A program made the translations under genes and the position numbers. From contig JADJMM010000003.1 in the NCBI GenBank assembly GCA_016709575.1, positions 248,001-312,000 of the forward strand: DNA of 64,000 nucleotides, read 5' to 3'. This DNA comes from Sphingobacteriaceae bacterium. GTDB taxonomy: Bacteria > Bacteroidota > Bacteroidia > B-17B0 > Aurantibacillaceae. Position 1 is the stretch's first letter. Each line of letters starts with the position of its first letter. The notes below the pieces were generated by a model. It was not told the DNA's origin, did not search any database, and saw only the letters and a program-made list of their open reading frames with translations. Below are positions 43,353 through 52,201 of the stretch, in pieces.

Positions 43353-44276
43353 ATGAGTACCTTAGACCAACATAAAAAATTTGAGATGGAAAGTCTAAAC
43401 GCTTTGTTTGAACATATGGTAATTGCTTTCATTATAGATAATACTGAACGCAAAAAACATGAAGAGGCTATTAAAAAATTAAATATTGACTTAGAAAAGA
43501 AAGTTGATGAGCGCACAAAAGTTTTGCATGAAGCTTTATTGGAATTAGAAAACTCGAAAGAACAATTAAGCAAAGCCCTTGATACTGAAAAAGAATTGAA
43601 TGACATGAAATCACGTTTCGTTACGATGGCTTCACATGAATTCAGAACGCCATTAAGTACAATTTTATCGTCGATTTCTTTAGTAAGTAAATACAACGAA
43701 GATAACAGCGATGAGAAAATTCAGAAACATGTGCATCGTATTAAATCGGCCGTTACTAATATGACTTTAATACTAAACGATTTTTTATCGGCAGAAAAAT
43801 TAGAAGAAGGAAAAGTGTTTGTTAGAAAAGAAGATGTTGACTTGAAACATTTAGCAAACGAAATTTTGAGTGAGATTAATGGCATTTTAAAACCCGGTCA
43901 GAAAGTTAATTACACACACCAAGGTTTAGACCTTGCCATGGTGGATAAACAAATGGCTCGTAACATTTTATTGAATTTGATCTCGAATGCTATTAAATTT
44001 TCACCGGACAACAAAACCATTCAATTAGAAACGTCAATCACGCCTAAGGAAATAAAAATTATTGTGGCCGATCAAGGTGTTGGTATTCCAAAAGAAGAAC
44101 AAGAACATTTATTTGAACGTTTTTTCAGAGCTAAAAATGTAACTAACATTCAAGGTACCGGTTTAGGTTTAAATATTGTAGGAAAATATCTTGAAGCAAT
44201 GAAAGGTGAAATAAATTTTATAAGTGAGTTAAATGTAGGCACCACTTTTACAATAACAATTCCAAACGAAGCATAA
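43353..44276 (+). CDS. Sensor histidine kinase with a truncated PAS domain
   Basis: 307 residues, no membrane helix. Residues about 14-32 read SLNALFEHM then VIAFIIDNTERKKHE. These are the first and last strands of a PAS/PAC unit with about 80 residues of the middle missing. A coiled coil leads to HisKA (MASHEFRTPLSTILSS) and the ATPase domain (NLISNAIKFSPDN, VADQGVGIPKEE, GTGLGLNIV). It is cytoplasmic and pairs with the regulator that begins two bases later. The in-frame PAS loss could be a real deletion or an assembly collapse. Confidence 0.9.
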   Translation: MSTLDQHKKFEMESLNALFEHMVIAFIIDNTERKKHEEAIKKLNIDLEKKVDERTKVLHEALLELENSKEQLSKALDTEKELNDMKSRFVTMASHEFRTPLSTILSSISLVSKYNEDNSDEKIQKHVHRIKSAVTNMTLILNDFLSAEKLEEGKVFVRKEDVDLKHLANEILSEINGILKPGQKVNYTHQGLDLAMVDKQMARNILLNLISNAIKFSPDNKTIQLETSITPKEIKIIVADQGVGIPKEEQEHLFERFFRAKNVTNIQGTGLGLNIVGKYLEAMKGEINFISELNVGTTFTITIPNEA

Positions 44277-44277
44277 T

Positions 44278-45336
44278 ATGAAAACTATTTTAATTATTGA
44301 AGACAACCAGGATGTGCGCGAAAACACTGCCGAAATTTTAGAATTAGCAAACTATAAAGTATTGCAAGCTGAAAACGGAAAAACCGGTGTTGAAATTGCA
44401 CAACAAGTGAAGCCTGACTTAATTATTTGTGACATTATGATGCCAGTACTTGACGGTTATGGTGTAATTCATCTTTTAAATAAAAGCGTAACAACTGCAA
44501 GTATCCCTTTTATATTTTTAACAGCTAAAAGCGAACGTCCTGATTTTAGAAAAGGAATGGAAATGGGCGCTGATGATTATATTACTAAACCCTTTGATGA
44601 CATTGAACTTTTAAAGGCTGTTGAAAGCCGTATTAAGAAAAGTGAAATACTAAAAGCCGAATTTTCGAAAAATGTAGATGGCTTAAATAAATTTTTTGAT
44701 GAAGTAAGCCGCATTGATGATTTGAAAAAATTATCATCCGACAGAAGAGTAAAAACCTTTAAGAAAAAAGAAAATATCTTTACTGAAGGAAGCACGCCTA
44801 ATTTTTTATACTTTTTAACTAAAGGAAAAATAAAAACTTTCAAGGCGCACGAATACGGTAAAGAATTAATAACTACACTTTATAAAGAAGGTGACTTCTT
44901 TGGTTACACTGCCTTATTAGAAGAATTACCTTATTCAGAAACTGCCGAAGCATTAGAAGATTCAGAAGTTTGTTTAATCCCGAAAGAAGATTTTTATTCG
45001 TTAATGTATAACAACATCCACGTTATGAAAATATTTGTGAAAATGCTTTCGGATAATATTCTTGAAAAAGAAAAACAATTAGTAAACTTAGCTTACAGTT
45101 CAGTTCGTAAACGTGTTGCAGAGGCATTAATTTTGTTACAAAGTCGTTACGACAACAATAAGGATAAAAATTTCAGTATTTCCATTTCGCGCGAAGATCT
45201 TGCCAATATTGTTGGTACAGCAACCGAATCTCTAATTAGAACATTAAGTGATTTTAAAGAAGAGAAAATGGTAGAAATTAAAGGCAGTAATATTACTATC
45301 ATTAATGCCGATAAACTTAAAAAGCTAAAAGCTTAA
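44278..45336 (+). CDS. Response regulator with CRP/FNR-type DNA-binding module
   Basis: 352 residues. Receiver (1-120): EDNQDVRENTAE, LIICDIMMPVLDGYG with the phosphorylated Asp, and DYITKPFDD. Cyclic-nucleotide-binding-like domain (about 150-270): ENIFTEGSTPNFLYFLTKGK and GDFFGYTALLEELPYSETAEA. C-terminal winged helix (about 285-350): SREDLANIVGTATESLIRTL, where Glu and Arg in the recognition helix are spaced as in CRP/FNR and fit a TGA half-site. I infer that it binds the TGA-N6-TCA dyads of this island. It is coupled to the upstream kinase. Confidence 0.9.
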   Translation: MKTILIIEDNQDVRENTAEILELANYKVLQAENGKTGVEIAQQVKPDLIICDIMMPVLDGYGVIHLLNKSVTTASIPFIFLTAKSERPDFRKGMEMGADDYITKPFDDIELLKAVESRIKKSEILKAEFSKNVDGLNKFFDEVSRIDDLKKLSSDRRVKTFKKKENIFTEGSTPNFLYFLTKGKIKTFKAHEYGKELITTLYKEGDFFGYTALLEELPYSETAEALEDSEVCLIPKEDFYSLMYNNIHVMKIFVKMLSDNILEKEKQLVNLAYSSVRKRVAEALILLQSRYDNNKDKNFSISISREDLANIVGTATESLIRTLSDFKEEKMVEIKGSNITIINADKLKKLKA

Positions 45337-45797
45337 TCTTCTTTAGTGTATTTTTCTTTGTGAAGTTCTTCTGCCTCTTCAATAGAATGTGACTGCGAAA
45401 GGTCTTGTTCCTTTTTAGCCATTTCACTTAGCTTAAGAAAATAATTAGAAAGAATTCTAATTTCTTCTTCGTTTAATTCCTCCACATTAATTAACCTATT
45501 ACTAGGACCTTTTAAAGAGGCTATCAACTCATTCAATTTTAAATGAACCGCTTTCGAATCTTTATTCTGCGACCTCTGAATTAAGAACACCATTAAAAAA
45601 GTAACAATAGTTGTACCGGTATTAATCACCAATTGCCAAGTATTCGAAAAATCAAATAAAGGGCCTGTTACTAACCAAGCAACAATTATTAATGATGCAA
45701 TAATAAACGCAGCAGTAGTTCCTGTAAATGCAGTACAGTAATATGAAATACGTTCGAAAATATTTGCTTTACCTTGACTTTGGCTTACTATAGACAT
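45333..45797 (-). CDS. Low-affinity iron permease family protein
   Basis: 154 residues with two membrane helices, FTGTTAAFIIASLIIVAWLV and WQLVINTGTTIVTFLMVFLI, followed by the conserved QRSQNKDSKAVHLKLNEL segment that defines the family (PF04120). The charged C-terminal helix is cytoplasmic. Transport of iron is only an assumed role from the family name. Its stop overlaps the end of the CRP-type regulator by four bases; it is the last gene in the minus-strand stress group. Confidence 0.82.
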   Translation of the reverse strand: MSIVSQSQGKANIFERISYYCTAFTGTTAAFIIASLIIVAWLVTGPLFDFSNTWQLVINTGTTIVTFLMVFLIQRSQNKDSKAVHLKLNELIASLKGPSNRLINVEELNEEEIRILSNYFLKLSEMAKKEQDLSQSHSIEEAEELHKEKYTKED

Positions 45798-45859
45798 AAG
45801 ATAATTGTTTACTAACTATTAATATTAGTAAATGTAGTACTATTGAACTACTAAATACC

Positions 45860-46231
45860 TTATCCAGCTAAACTACTTAACTCTTTCCCTTCTTCATTCT
45901 GGCGTTTGAGTGACCAATCATCGGTTACACTTGTTTCTATCCAAGATCTGCCTGATTTACGGAATACTTGAGCTGAAATTCCGAATATATCCTGAAACAG
46001 TTGTTCCAAATCGGCCACCGACATGTTTTCTTTCACCACAATAGCACCTTCGGTGTGCTTACGCCTAACTTTATTAAAAGTTAATTCCGAACTCAACATA
46101 TCACTCTTTGGGTTACTCTTGTTAACTTCATGTTTGTGTTTAAAAAATTCGAGCTTTAAATAAGGAAATGTAGCGTTAAACTCATCCTTCACCTCAGATA
46201 ATTTCTGATTATCGTTAATTGTTAATACCAT
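45860..46231 (-). CDS. Conserved protein of unknown function in the stress group
   Basis: 123 residues, soluble, basic and without cysteine. Segments MVLTINDNQKLSEVKDEFN and VADLEQLFQDIFGISAQVFRK suggest a small alpha/beta domain. It lies seven bases downstream of the TerB-like gene and is probably part of the DoxX-usp-terB transcript. The family is conserved next to stress genes in this phylum, but I know no function. Confidence 0.65.
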   Translation of the reverse strand: MVLTINDNQKLSEVKDEFNATFPYLKLEFFKHKHEVNKSNPKSDMLSSELTFNKVRRKHTEGAIVVKENMSVADLEQLFQDIFGISAQVFRKSGRSWIETSVTDDWSLKRQNEEGKELSSLAG

Positions 46232-46238
46232 AACTCTG

Positions 46239-46655
46239 CTATTTTGTTGTACTTAATATGTTTTTTGAAATTTCACTCATCTCGTGTCTCACATTCTCAA
46301 TAATGGTCTTTTCATTCTTTTTTGTATAAGCCAGTGCTACTGCTTCCAATAACTTTAAGGAGTTTGCAATTAATGGCCCATCGTTAGGCTCATAATTCCC
46401 ATGCACGAAGCGTGTATAAGATTTTATCACTTCCTCACCCGAAGGATGTTTCTCTTCTGTAGCATCAAATTCAAAATCTACATAAAAAGCCTGATTCATT
46501 CCCGAAGAATCAACCGATTGCTCATGAGAAGCCATTTCTTTTAAAACAAATCGATGCAATTGCTCTCTCTCTTCAGCTTGGATAACACCATCGGCGGCAG
46601 CAACGGCATAAACCAATTTTCCTAATTCTTTGTAATACTGTTTTATATTTTTCAT
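46239..46655 (-). CDS. TerB-like stress protein
   Basis: 138 residues, mostly helical. The N-terminal helix pair LGKLVYAVAAADGVIQAEER matches TerB-type domains, where the acidic ADG-x-I-x-x-E-E turn may bind metal. Present between the usp and unknown genes of the same strand with short spacers. TerB proteins link to tellurite and general stress tolerance; the role here is inferred from context. Confidence 0.7.
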   Translation of the reverse strand: MKNIKQYYKELGKLVYAVAAADGVIQAEEREQLHRFVLKEMASHEQSVDSSGMNQAFYVDFEFDATEEKHPSGEEVIKSYTRFVHGNYEPNDGPLIANSLKLLEAVALAYTKKNEKTIIENVRHEMSEISKNILSTTK

Positions 46656-46675
46656 AATCTAAGTTTTAAGTTTCA

Positions 46676-47436
46676 TTATTCGTGAATAGCCATTACGGGT
46701 ACTTTAGAGGCGAATGCGAGTTTTTTAGTATGTGTTTCAGCAAATAAATTATAAAGTGCTGAATGTTTTTTACTTATCATTGCAATTAAATCAGCTTTAT
46801 TTTTTCTGCAAAAGTTTACAATACCACTTTCAATATCTTTTGATTTTACAGTATTCAACTTAACGGCCACCCCATTCAACTTTAATTCCTGTTGTTTTGG
46901 AGTAAACAACTCATCTTCTGTTCTTACACTTAAAACTTTAATAGTTGTTTTGGAATCAGAAGCAAAACGTTCGAATTCCGTTAAAGATGCATGATATAAT
47001 TTTTCGTTATTATCTACACTAAGTAATACTGTTTTTAAATTGTGCTTTTTGTAACGCTCCGGAACTACAATTACAGGCGCATTAATCTTACCTGCAATAT
47101 CAGTACTATGACTACCATATATATACCTCGCCTGTGTTTAGCAATAAAACCTTCTACTTCCAATTTAAAAGAACCGACCGTTAAAAAAGGTTCAATGTGT
47201 ACACCCTTATGTGCAGCAGAAATTTTTTGAATGAACTTTTTCATTTTCTCCTCACTATGCTTTTTTTGAGAATCAAATGAAATAAAAAATAAACCACTGT
47301 TAGAATGAACTACCGGAACATCAAACAAATTAAAAATAGTTAGTTTACAATCTAACTTCTTAGCTAACATAGCAGCATATAAACAAGCGTTTAATGACGA
47401 AGCTGTAAAATCTGTACCTGCAATAATTGTTCTCAT
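46676..47436 (-). CDS. Tandem universal stress protein (one frameshift)
   Basis: About 253 residues if joined. The first part begins MRTIIAGTDFTASSLNACLY and runs to EVEGFIAKHRRG. The frame changes in a TA-rich run near 47105-47125; the other frame reads YGSHSTDIAGKINAPVIVVP, the glycine-rich nucleotide loop of UspA, and continues through ERYKKHNLKTVLLSVDNNEK to the C terminus at 46676. The gene overlaps the DoxX stop by one base. It is the second tandem usp in 8 kb and likely shares the CRP/FNR-type control seen upstream of doxX. Confidence 0.82.
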
Positions 47437-47861
47437 TATTTTGATTTTAAATAATTAATTAAGTAATCCAGACTCAGTATGTTTTGTTCAAGTGGTAATA
47501 ATAAAAGTAAGATGATAAGCAAAAAACGAGGGAATACATGTTTTAAATCCCACATAGGTTCAATAAAAGAGAATGCAAAGCATACCAAAAGCAAATCAAT
47601 ACCTAAAGCATACAACACATAATTGTTTAAAAGACCAAACACTAACAATATACCGCCAGCAAATTCAACAATACTAGTATAATAAGCTATAAGACTTACA
47701 AAAGGCCTGCTAATATTACGACGTGAGGCGTCTCTCATAAATGTATCAATAACACCTGGCATTTTAATTTTAAAGAGTTTATCATAACCCTGAAAAAAGA
47801 ACAGAATTCCAGCAAACACCCTTACCATTGTTTCCGCTATGTATAATTTGTATTCCGTCAT
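47436..47861 (-). CDS. DoxX-family membrane protein
   Basis: 141 residues with four membrane helices: VRVFAGILFFFQGYDKLFKI, SLIAYYTSIVEFAGGILLVF, VLYALGIDLLLVCFAFSF and FPRFLLIILLLLLPLE. The first helix with the G-Y-D-K-L motif is typical of DoxX. These proteins are linked to redox and oxidative stress. It is the first gene of the minus-strand stress group and starts 60 bases from a TGA-N6-TCA operator. Confidence 0.8.
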   Translation of the reverse strand: MTEYKLYIAETMVRVFAGILFFFQGYDKLFKIKMPGVIDTFMRDASRRNISRPFVSLIAYYTSIVEFAGGILLVFGLLNNYVLYALGIDLLLVCFAFSFIEPMWDLKHVFPRFLLIILLLLLPLEQNILSLDYLINYLKSK

Positions 47862-47891
47862 TATTTACTTGATTTACCCCTTATTTTCTTA

Positions 47892-47986
47892 CAAATATCC
47901 TTCTATCAAAGGGTTGCAAACATGATAAAAGTCAGTACTCTATCTGATCCTTATCAAAGCTCTATTAAAGATTGACTCTACCTTTG
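47892..47986. promoter_or_regulatory. Divergent promoter with two CRP/FNR-type operators
   Basis: Two dyads lie 22 bases apart: CATGATAAAAGTCAGT (47921-47936) and TCTGATCCTTATCAAA (47943-47958). A forward -7 box TACCTTTG (47979-47986) starts 28.5 bases after the centre of the second dyad. A reverse box (GATATTTG on the minus strand, 47899-47892) starts 29.5 bases from the centre of the first. Each dyad is therefore at the class II activator position, near -41, of one of the two divergent transcripts. Confidence 0.72.
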
Positions 47987-48010
47987 ACATATAAATTTAA
48001 ACCCAATACT

Positions 48011-48373
48011 ATGAAAACGAATATTTTAAATCAGCATGCAGAACACACTAAATGGTTAAGCGAAATGGCCTTTTATAAGGATGAAATTAAAATAATGCAG
48101 AAAAGAATTGATGAAGTAAGCAGCAAAAACACTTCTAAGGAAGTGGTTATACAAATTGAGCACTTTCAAAATCAATTATTGATTCAGGATGCCAACGTAA
48201 GCAAGTTAATTCACCATATTAATCATGATGAAAATGCTATTCAAAATAATATAAAAGAAAATCCTATTGCATCCGACCACCGCAAAGCTGAAGATCATAC
48301 TGAAGAACGTCAAATGGTTGAAAGCTTTGAAAAACACTTTAAAGAACTAAAAACTGAATTGAACGCCTTTTAA
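48011..48373 (+). CDS. Small coiled-coil protein of the stress regulon
   Basis: 120 residues from the ATG at 48011; the frame is open to 47972, but the predicted transcription start near 47990 excludes the longer form. The sequence is helical and charged, rich in Glu, His, Gln and Lys, with heptad-like regions at about 15-75. Histidine is unusually frequent in the N and C parts. No family is recognised. It has its own strong promoter with two operators and ends in a terminator. Confidence 0.65.
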   Translation: MKTNILNQHAEHTKWLSEMAFYKDEIKIMQKRIDEVSSKNTSKEVVIQIEHFQNQLLIQDANVSKLIHHINHDENAIQNNIKENPIASDHRKAEDHTEERQMVESFEKHFKELKTELNAF

Positions 48374-48405
48374 GTAAGTGGATGTAAAAATTCAATCCCA
48401 ATTTT

Positions 48406-48436
48406 CAAAAGCCTCTGTCAACAGAGGCTTTTTTTA
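48406..48436 (+). terminator. Terminator after the coiled-coil gene
   Basis: AAAAGCCTCTGT and ACAGAGGCTTTT pair around CA and are followed by T. It ends the short regulated transcript before the VOC gene. Confidence 0.87.
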
Positions 48437-48453
48437 TTAACTTAATCTTAATT

Positions 48454-48834
48454 ATGGAAATAGAATTTATACTTTATGTAGCCAATCAGGAAAAGAGTAA
48501 AAATTTTTACTCGGCTCTATTAAATAAGAAACCTTCGTTAGATGTACCGGGTATGACTGAATTTTTATTGGGCGAAGAGACTAAATTGGGTTTAATGCCT
48601 GAAAACGGTATACATAAAATATTAGCAGATAAAACACCTCATCCTGCCAACGGTAACGGAATTCCAAGATGTGAATTATATCTCAAAACTGAAAACCTCA
48701 ATACACACTATCAAAACGCTATAAAGGCCGGCGCTAAAATTATTAGTGAGCCCACTCCGCGCGATTGGGGCGATAAAGTTGTTTACGTTGCCGATCCAGA
48801 TGGTCATATAATAGCCTTTGCAGAAAAACTCTAA
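48454..48834 (+). CDS. Glyoxalase/VOC-family protein
   Basis: 126 residues, two beta-alpha-beta-beta-beta modules. FILYVANQEKSKNFYSALLN opens the first, and YVADPDGHIIAFAEKL closes the second with a conserved Asp-Pro-Asp-Gly-His and a metal-type glutamate. It may act on a small electrophile or be a resistance-type binding protein. It stands alone between two terminators or promoters, 18 bases after a terminator. Confidence 0.88.
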   Translation: MEIEFILYVANQEKSKNFYSALLNKKPSLDVPGMTEFLLGEETKLGLMPENGIHKILADKTPHPANGNGIPRCELYLKTENLNTHYQNAIKAGAKIISEPTPRDWGDKVVYVADPDGHIIAFAEKL

Positions 48835-48836
48835 AA

Positions 48837-48904
48837 ACTGACGAGAATCAGTATCTAAAACTGACTTGAGTCAAGTTATCACCGCTCCTGCTACTGTAAA
48901 TTTG
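48837..48904 (+). promoter_or_regulatory. Promoter with two CRP/FNR-type operators before the 109-residue membrane protein
   Basis: Dyads ACTGACGAGAATCAGT (48837-48852) and ACTGACTTGAGTCAAGT (48860-48876) have cores TGA-N6-TCA with centres 23 bases apart. The -7 box TAAATTTG (48897-48904) is an exact TAnnTTTG and begins 29.5 bases after the second centre. The layout copies the one at 47.9 kb. Confidence 0.75.
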
Positions 48905-48927
48905 ATTTATAATTAAACCCATAAACC

Positions 48928-49257
48928 ATGTCAACAGTTGCAAAAAACTTTAGTCAGTCACAAGCTAGTTCTAGCGAACTAAGCCTAGGTGCACGTTACA
49001 ACAAATTTATTGAAGATTTAAAATTCAGTCATTTCGGATTAATAAGTATGACGATTTTATTTGGTAGTATCATGGGCGGTATCGCTTCTATGTACGTATT
49101 CCAAAGTGGTGCCCCAATGTGGCAATTTATCGTTGGCCTTTCTTTTTCAATGGCTAACTTAGTTGCAGCCATTTCACAAGCACCAACCAAATGGGCATTT
49201 AATTTATTTGCTTTATCGGTGATAGTAAACGTATTGCTGATTTTAGCAAACATTTAA
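48928..49257 (+). CDS. Small two-helix membrane protein of the stress regulon
   Basis: 109 residues. A polar N-terminal region of about 35 residues is followed by three hydrophobic segments: FGLISMTILFGSIMGGIAS, FIVGLSFSMANLVAAISQA and FNLFALSVIVNVLLILANI. No motif of known function. Its promoter carries two TGA-N6-TCA operators, which places it in the same regulon as the kinase/regulator and the DoxX group. It is convergent with aroA. Confidence 0.68.
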   Translation: MSTVAKNFSQSQASSSELSLGARYNKFIEDLKFSHFGLISMTILFGSIMGGIASMYVFQSGAPMWQFIVGLSFSMANLVAAISQAPTKWAFNLFALSVIVNVLLILANI

Positions 49258-49269
49258 GGTTAATAAGGG

Positions 49270-50502
49270 TTAACCTAAGTCGAAGCCCGAATGTTGTAAA
49301 TCGTCCCAAAACGCAGGGTAGGATTTATTTACAACATCCGGGTTTTCTATTTTTAGTCCGGGACAAATAATAGCCAGCGGCGCAAAACTCATCGCCATGC
49401 GGTGATCATTATAAGTTGAAATTAAAGGATGATTTACTTTTAGTTCAGAAGGTGGGTTAATTTTTAAGGATTGTTCAGTAGCTTCAACACTTGCGCCTAA
49501 CTTTTCAAGTTCAGTTTTTAAAGCAAGAATTCTATCGGTCTCTTTTATTTTTAAAGTTTGTAAACCAGTCAAGTTGGCTTTAATTCCCAATCCTAAACAA
49601 GTTACTGCAATGGTTTGCGCTATATCCGGACAATTAGTAAAATCATATTCAAATTCTTCAACCACATTTTGTCGGCCTCTAATACAAATTCCTTTTTCTA
49701 TAAATTCTGTTCTCACCCCTAATTTACTATACATCTCCGGCAAAATAGAATCGGCTTGTAAGCTGAACTTATCTAAATACTTTAATTCTATCTGAGCATT
49801 TTTGGCAAGTGCAGCCAAATTAAACCAATACGACGCGGCCGACCAATCCGACTCTACTAAAAACTGATCGTTAAGCATATTAAATGGGGCCGGACTAACT
49901 ACAATTTTTTTATTGTTGAACGAAACAAATACCCCAAATAATTTTAATAACTCAACTGTCATTTTTATATAAGGAAGAGAAACAACATTCCCTTTCAAAA
50001 TAATTTCCAGTTCATCACCTAATGCCGGTGCTATTAAAAGTAACGCCGAAATAAATTGACTACTGATACTTCCGTCAATCTCAATTCTTCCGCCGTACAA
50101 TTTTTTTCCTTTTATCTTGAGTGGAGGGAAACCGTCTTTTTCTAAATAAGAAATTTCAGCACCCATTTCCCTTAACGCATTTACTAATTCGGAAATTGGT
50201 CGTTGCTTCATTCTATCAGAACCTGTCACAATCCATTCGCCCTCCTTCACTGCCAAATGCGCTGTTAAAAAACGCATATCTGTTCCGGCGTGTTCAATAT
50301 TTATAGTTCCTGATTTTTTTCCTTGAATTTGCCCGACTGCTTTTGCTAATAAAATAGTATCCTCCGAATCAGATAAATTTTTAAAATGAATTGGTAAACC
50401 GGAAACAGCCCGTATCATTAATAAACGGTTACTAATGCTCTTTGAGCCCGGTAATTCAATTTCAGCTTTTATGTTCCCACTTGGTGGAAAAATCTGCATC
50501 AT
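49270..50502 (-). CDS. aroA: 3-phosphoshikimate 1-carboxyvinyltransferase (EPSP synthase)
   Basis: 410 residues. The N-terminal phosphate-binding segment is ELPGSKSISNRLLMIRA, GTDMRFLTAHLA binds the substrate, and the C-terminal active-site motif is STYNDHRMAMSFAPLA. It joins phosphoenolpyruvate to shikimate-3-phosphate in the shikimate pathway to chorismate. The Gly in the glyphosate-sensitive loop (normally GNAGTAMR) is replaced in part, since the sequence here is EHAGTDMRF, as in other Bacteroidota. The start overlaps the aroB stop by four bases. Confidence 0.95.
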   Translation of the reverse strand: MMQIFPPSGNIKAEIELPGSKSISNRLLMIRAVSGLPIHFKNLSDSEDTILLAKAVGQIQGKKSGTINIEHAGTDMRFLTAHLAVKEGEWIVTGSDRMKQRPISELVNALREMGAEISYLEKDGFPPLKIKGKKLYGGRIEIDGSISSQFISALLLIAPALGDELEIILKGNVVSLPYIKMTVELLKLFGVFVSFNNKKIVVSPAPFNMLNDQFLVESDWSAASYWFNLAALAKNAQIELKYLDKFSLQADSILPEMYSKLGVRTEFIEKGICIRGRQNVVEEFEYDFTNCPDIAQTIAVTCLGLGIKANLTGLQTLKIKETDRILALKTELEKLGASVEATEQSLKINPPSELKVNHPLISTYNDHRMAMSFAPLAIICPGLKIENPDVVNKSYPAFWDDLQHSGFDLG

Positions 50503-51551
50503 TCCGTTATAGAATTATAATATTCTAAAGCATCCAAAATTTGATTTGGAATAACTAATACATTTATTTTATGATTTCCAATTCCGTTTAACAAAGCACA
50601 TTGAATCTGCAATTTGGTATTCTTCTTATCGTTAATAGTTGCTTTAACGATTTCACCAAATAACAAAGCAGGCAATGGCGCAAATGAAAATTTCTTCGTC
50701 AGGGTTTCTACAATTTCCGTGAACTCAACTTTTGAAATTAATTTTTTATCTAATGAAATTTTACTTTCACATATCATTCCCGCTAATACAGCCTCACCAT
50801 GTAAAATATCTACTTCACTTGATAATAAAACCGATTCGATTGCATGACCAATAGTATGACCGAAATTTAAAGCTTTACGAACACCTTTATCATTTGGGTC
50901 TTTTATTACAATATTATTTTTGAGCGTAATGCTTTTGGGAATTGAATCAGGATTAAAGTTTTTTTCTGATTTTAATCTCTTCCAAAATAATTTATTGGAA
51001 ATCAAACCCATTTTATAAACTTCCGCCATTCCGTTAGCAATGTGTCGCGGAGGAAGTGTTTCTAAAAATTCAGAATAAACAAAAACACCTTTTGGTTGTG
51101 TAATTGTTCCAATTGAATTTTTTAATCCTGCGAAATCTATTCCTGTTTTTCCTCCTACACTGGCATCTGCCATTGCTAATAAGGAAGTGGGAATATTTAT
51201 AAAATCAATGCCACGTTTGTACGTTGAAGCAATGAATCCGCCTAAATCAGAAATAACACCGCCGCCCAAATTTATAATCAATGCATTTTTGTCTGCACTA
51301 TAACTAAATAAAGCTTCCCACAATTGAGAACACAACTGTAAACTTTTTGAACCTTCACCACTTTCAATTTCAAAAATCTCAGCGCCTTTTAGTTCTTTAC
51401 AATTGGTAATTAAAACGGGCAGACAATTTGCAATGGTGTTTTCGTCACACAAAATAAAATAGCCGCTATACTTTTGTTTCTTTAAAAAAGAACTCAAATC
51501 TTTAAATACAGTTTTACCTTTGTAAATATTATAGCCTACCGACTTAATCAT
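50499..51551 (-). CDS. aroB: 3-dehydroquinate synthase
   Basis: 350 residues. GGGVISDLGGFIASTYKRGI and PTSLLAMADASVGGKTGIDF bind NAD and substrate, and LNFGHTIGHAIESV carries the zinc-binding histidines. It forms 3-dehydroquinate from DAHP. It is followed directly by aroA in a short shikimate operon; upstream, 75 bases away on the same strand, lies pabA. Confidence 0.95.
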   Translation of the reverse strand: MIKSVGYNIYKGKTVFKDLSSFLKKQKYSGYFILCDENTIANCLPVLITNCKELKGAEIFEIESGEGSKSLQLCSQLWEALFSYSADKNALIINLGGGVISDLGGFIASTYKRGIDFINIPTSLLAMADASVGGKTGIDFAGLKNSIGTITQPKGVFVYSEFLETLPPRHIANGMAEVYKMGLISNKLFWKRLKSEKNFNPDSIPKSITLKNNIVIKDPNDKGVRKALNFGHTIGHAIESVLLSSEVDILHGEAVLAGMICESKISLDKKLISKVEFTEIVETLTKKFSFAPLPALLFGEIVKATINDKKNTKLQIQCALLNGIGNHKINVLVIPNQILDALEYYNSITE

Positions 51552-51625
51552 GCTTAAAATTAAGTCAAATTAAAGAAATGAGATAGGTTTATTGAGTTTT
51601 TGTATTAACAACAAGCCTTTTGTTA

Positions 51626-52201
51626 TTAAGCCTTGAGCCAATTACCGATAATTTCAGCACCATACTCTGATAAAATAGATTCAGGATGAAATTGAACGCC
51701 TCTTACATCGAGGGTTTTATGCTTTAATGCCATAATGTTCTTATTCTCGTCAACCGCTGTAACTATTAAATCAGGATTAAGTCCTGCCGAATCTACCACC
51801 CAAGAATGGTAGCGTCCCACGCTAAATTGTTTTGGGCAATTCTCAAAAATAAAATCTTTTTGAATCACCTCAATGGGCGTTGCCATTCCGTGAACAACAG
51901 TCTCTAAATTTTTTAGTTTTGAATTGAAATTCTCGGCTATAGCTTGCAACCCCAAACAAACACCTAAAATTGATTTTGAAGAAGAATACTTTTTTAAAAG
52001 CTCAGGCATAATGCCAGCATCCTTTGGCAAACCCGGACCCGGCGATAAAATAATTTTATCGTAGATACTGATGTCTTCTAATTTGATTTTATCATTTCTA
52101 ATTACATCTACTGAAATATCACTTACCTTTTCAACTAAATGCAAAAGATTGTAAGTGAAGCTGTCGTAATTATCTAAGATCAATAGTTTTTTTTGAGACA
52201 T
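51626..52201 (-). CDS. Glutamine amidotransferase of anthranilate or aminodeoxychorismate synthase
   Basis: 191 residues, a class I amidotransferase. The nucleophile Cys is in LGVCLGLQAIAE, the His and Glu in VQFHPESILSEYG; the N terminus KLLILDNYDSFTYNLLHLVE is that of PabA/TrpG. The catalytic subunit (TrpE or PabB) is not in the window, so the choice between folate and tryptophan use is open. It starts on the last base of the kynureninase gene, so it is translationally coupled to it. Confidence 0.9.
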   Translation of the reverse strand: MSQKKLLILDNYDSFTYNLLHLVEKVSDISVDVIRNDKIKLEDISIYDKIILSPGPGLPKDAGIMPELLKKYSSSKSILGVCLGLQAIAENFNSKLKNLETVVHGMATPIEVIQKDFIFENCPKQFSVGRYHSWVVDSAGLNPDLIVTAVDENKNIMALKHKTLDVRGVQFHPESILSEYGAEIIGNWLKA

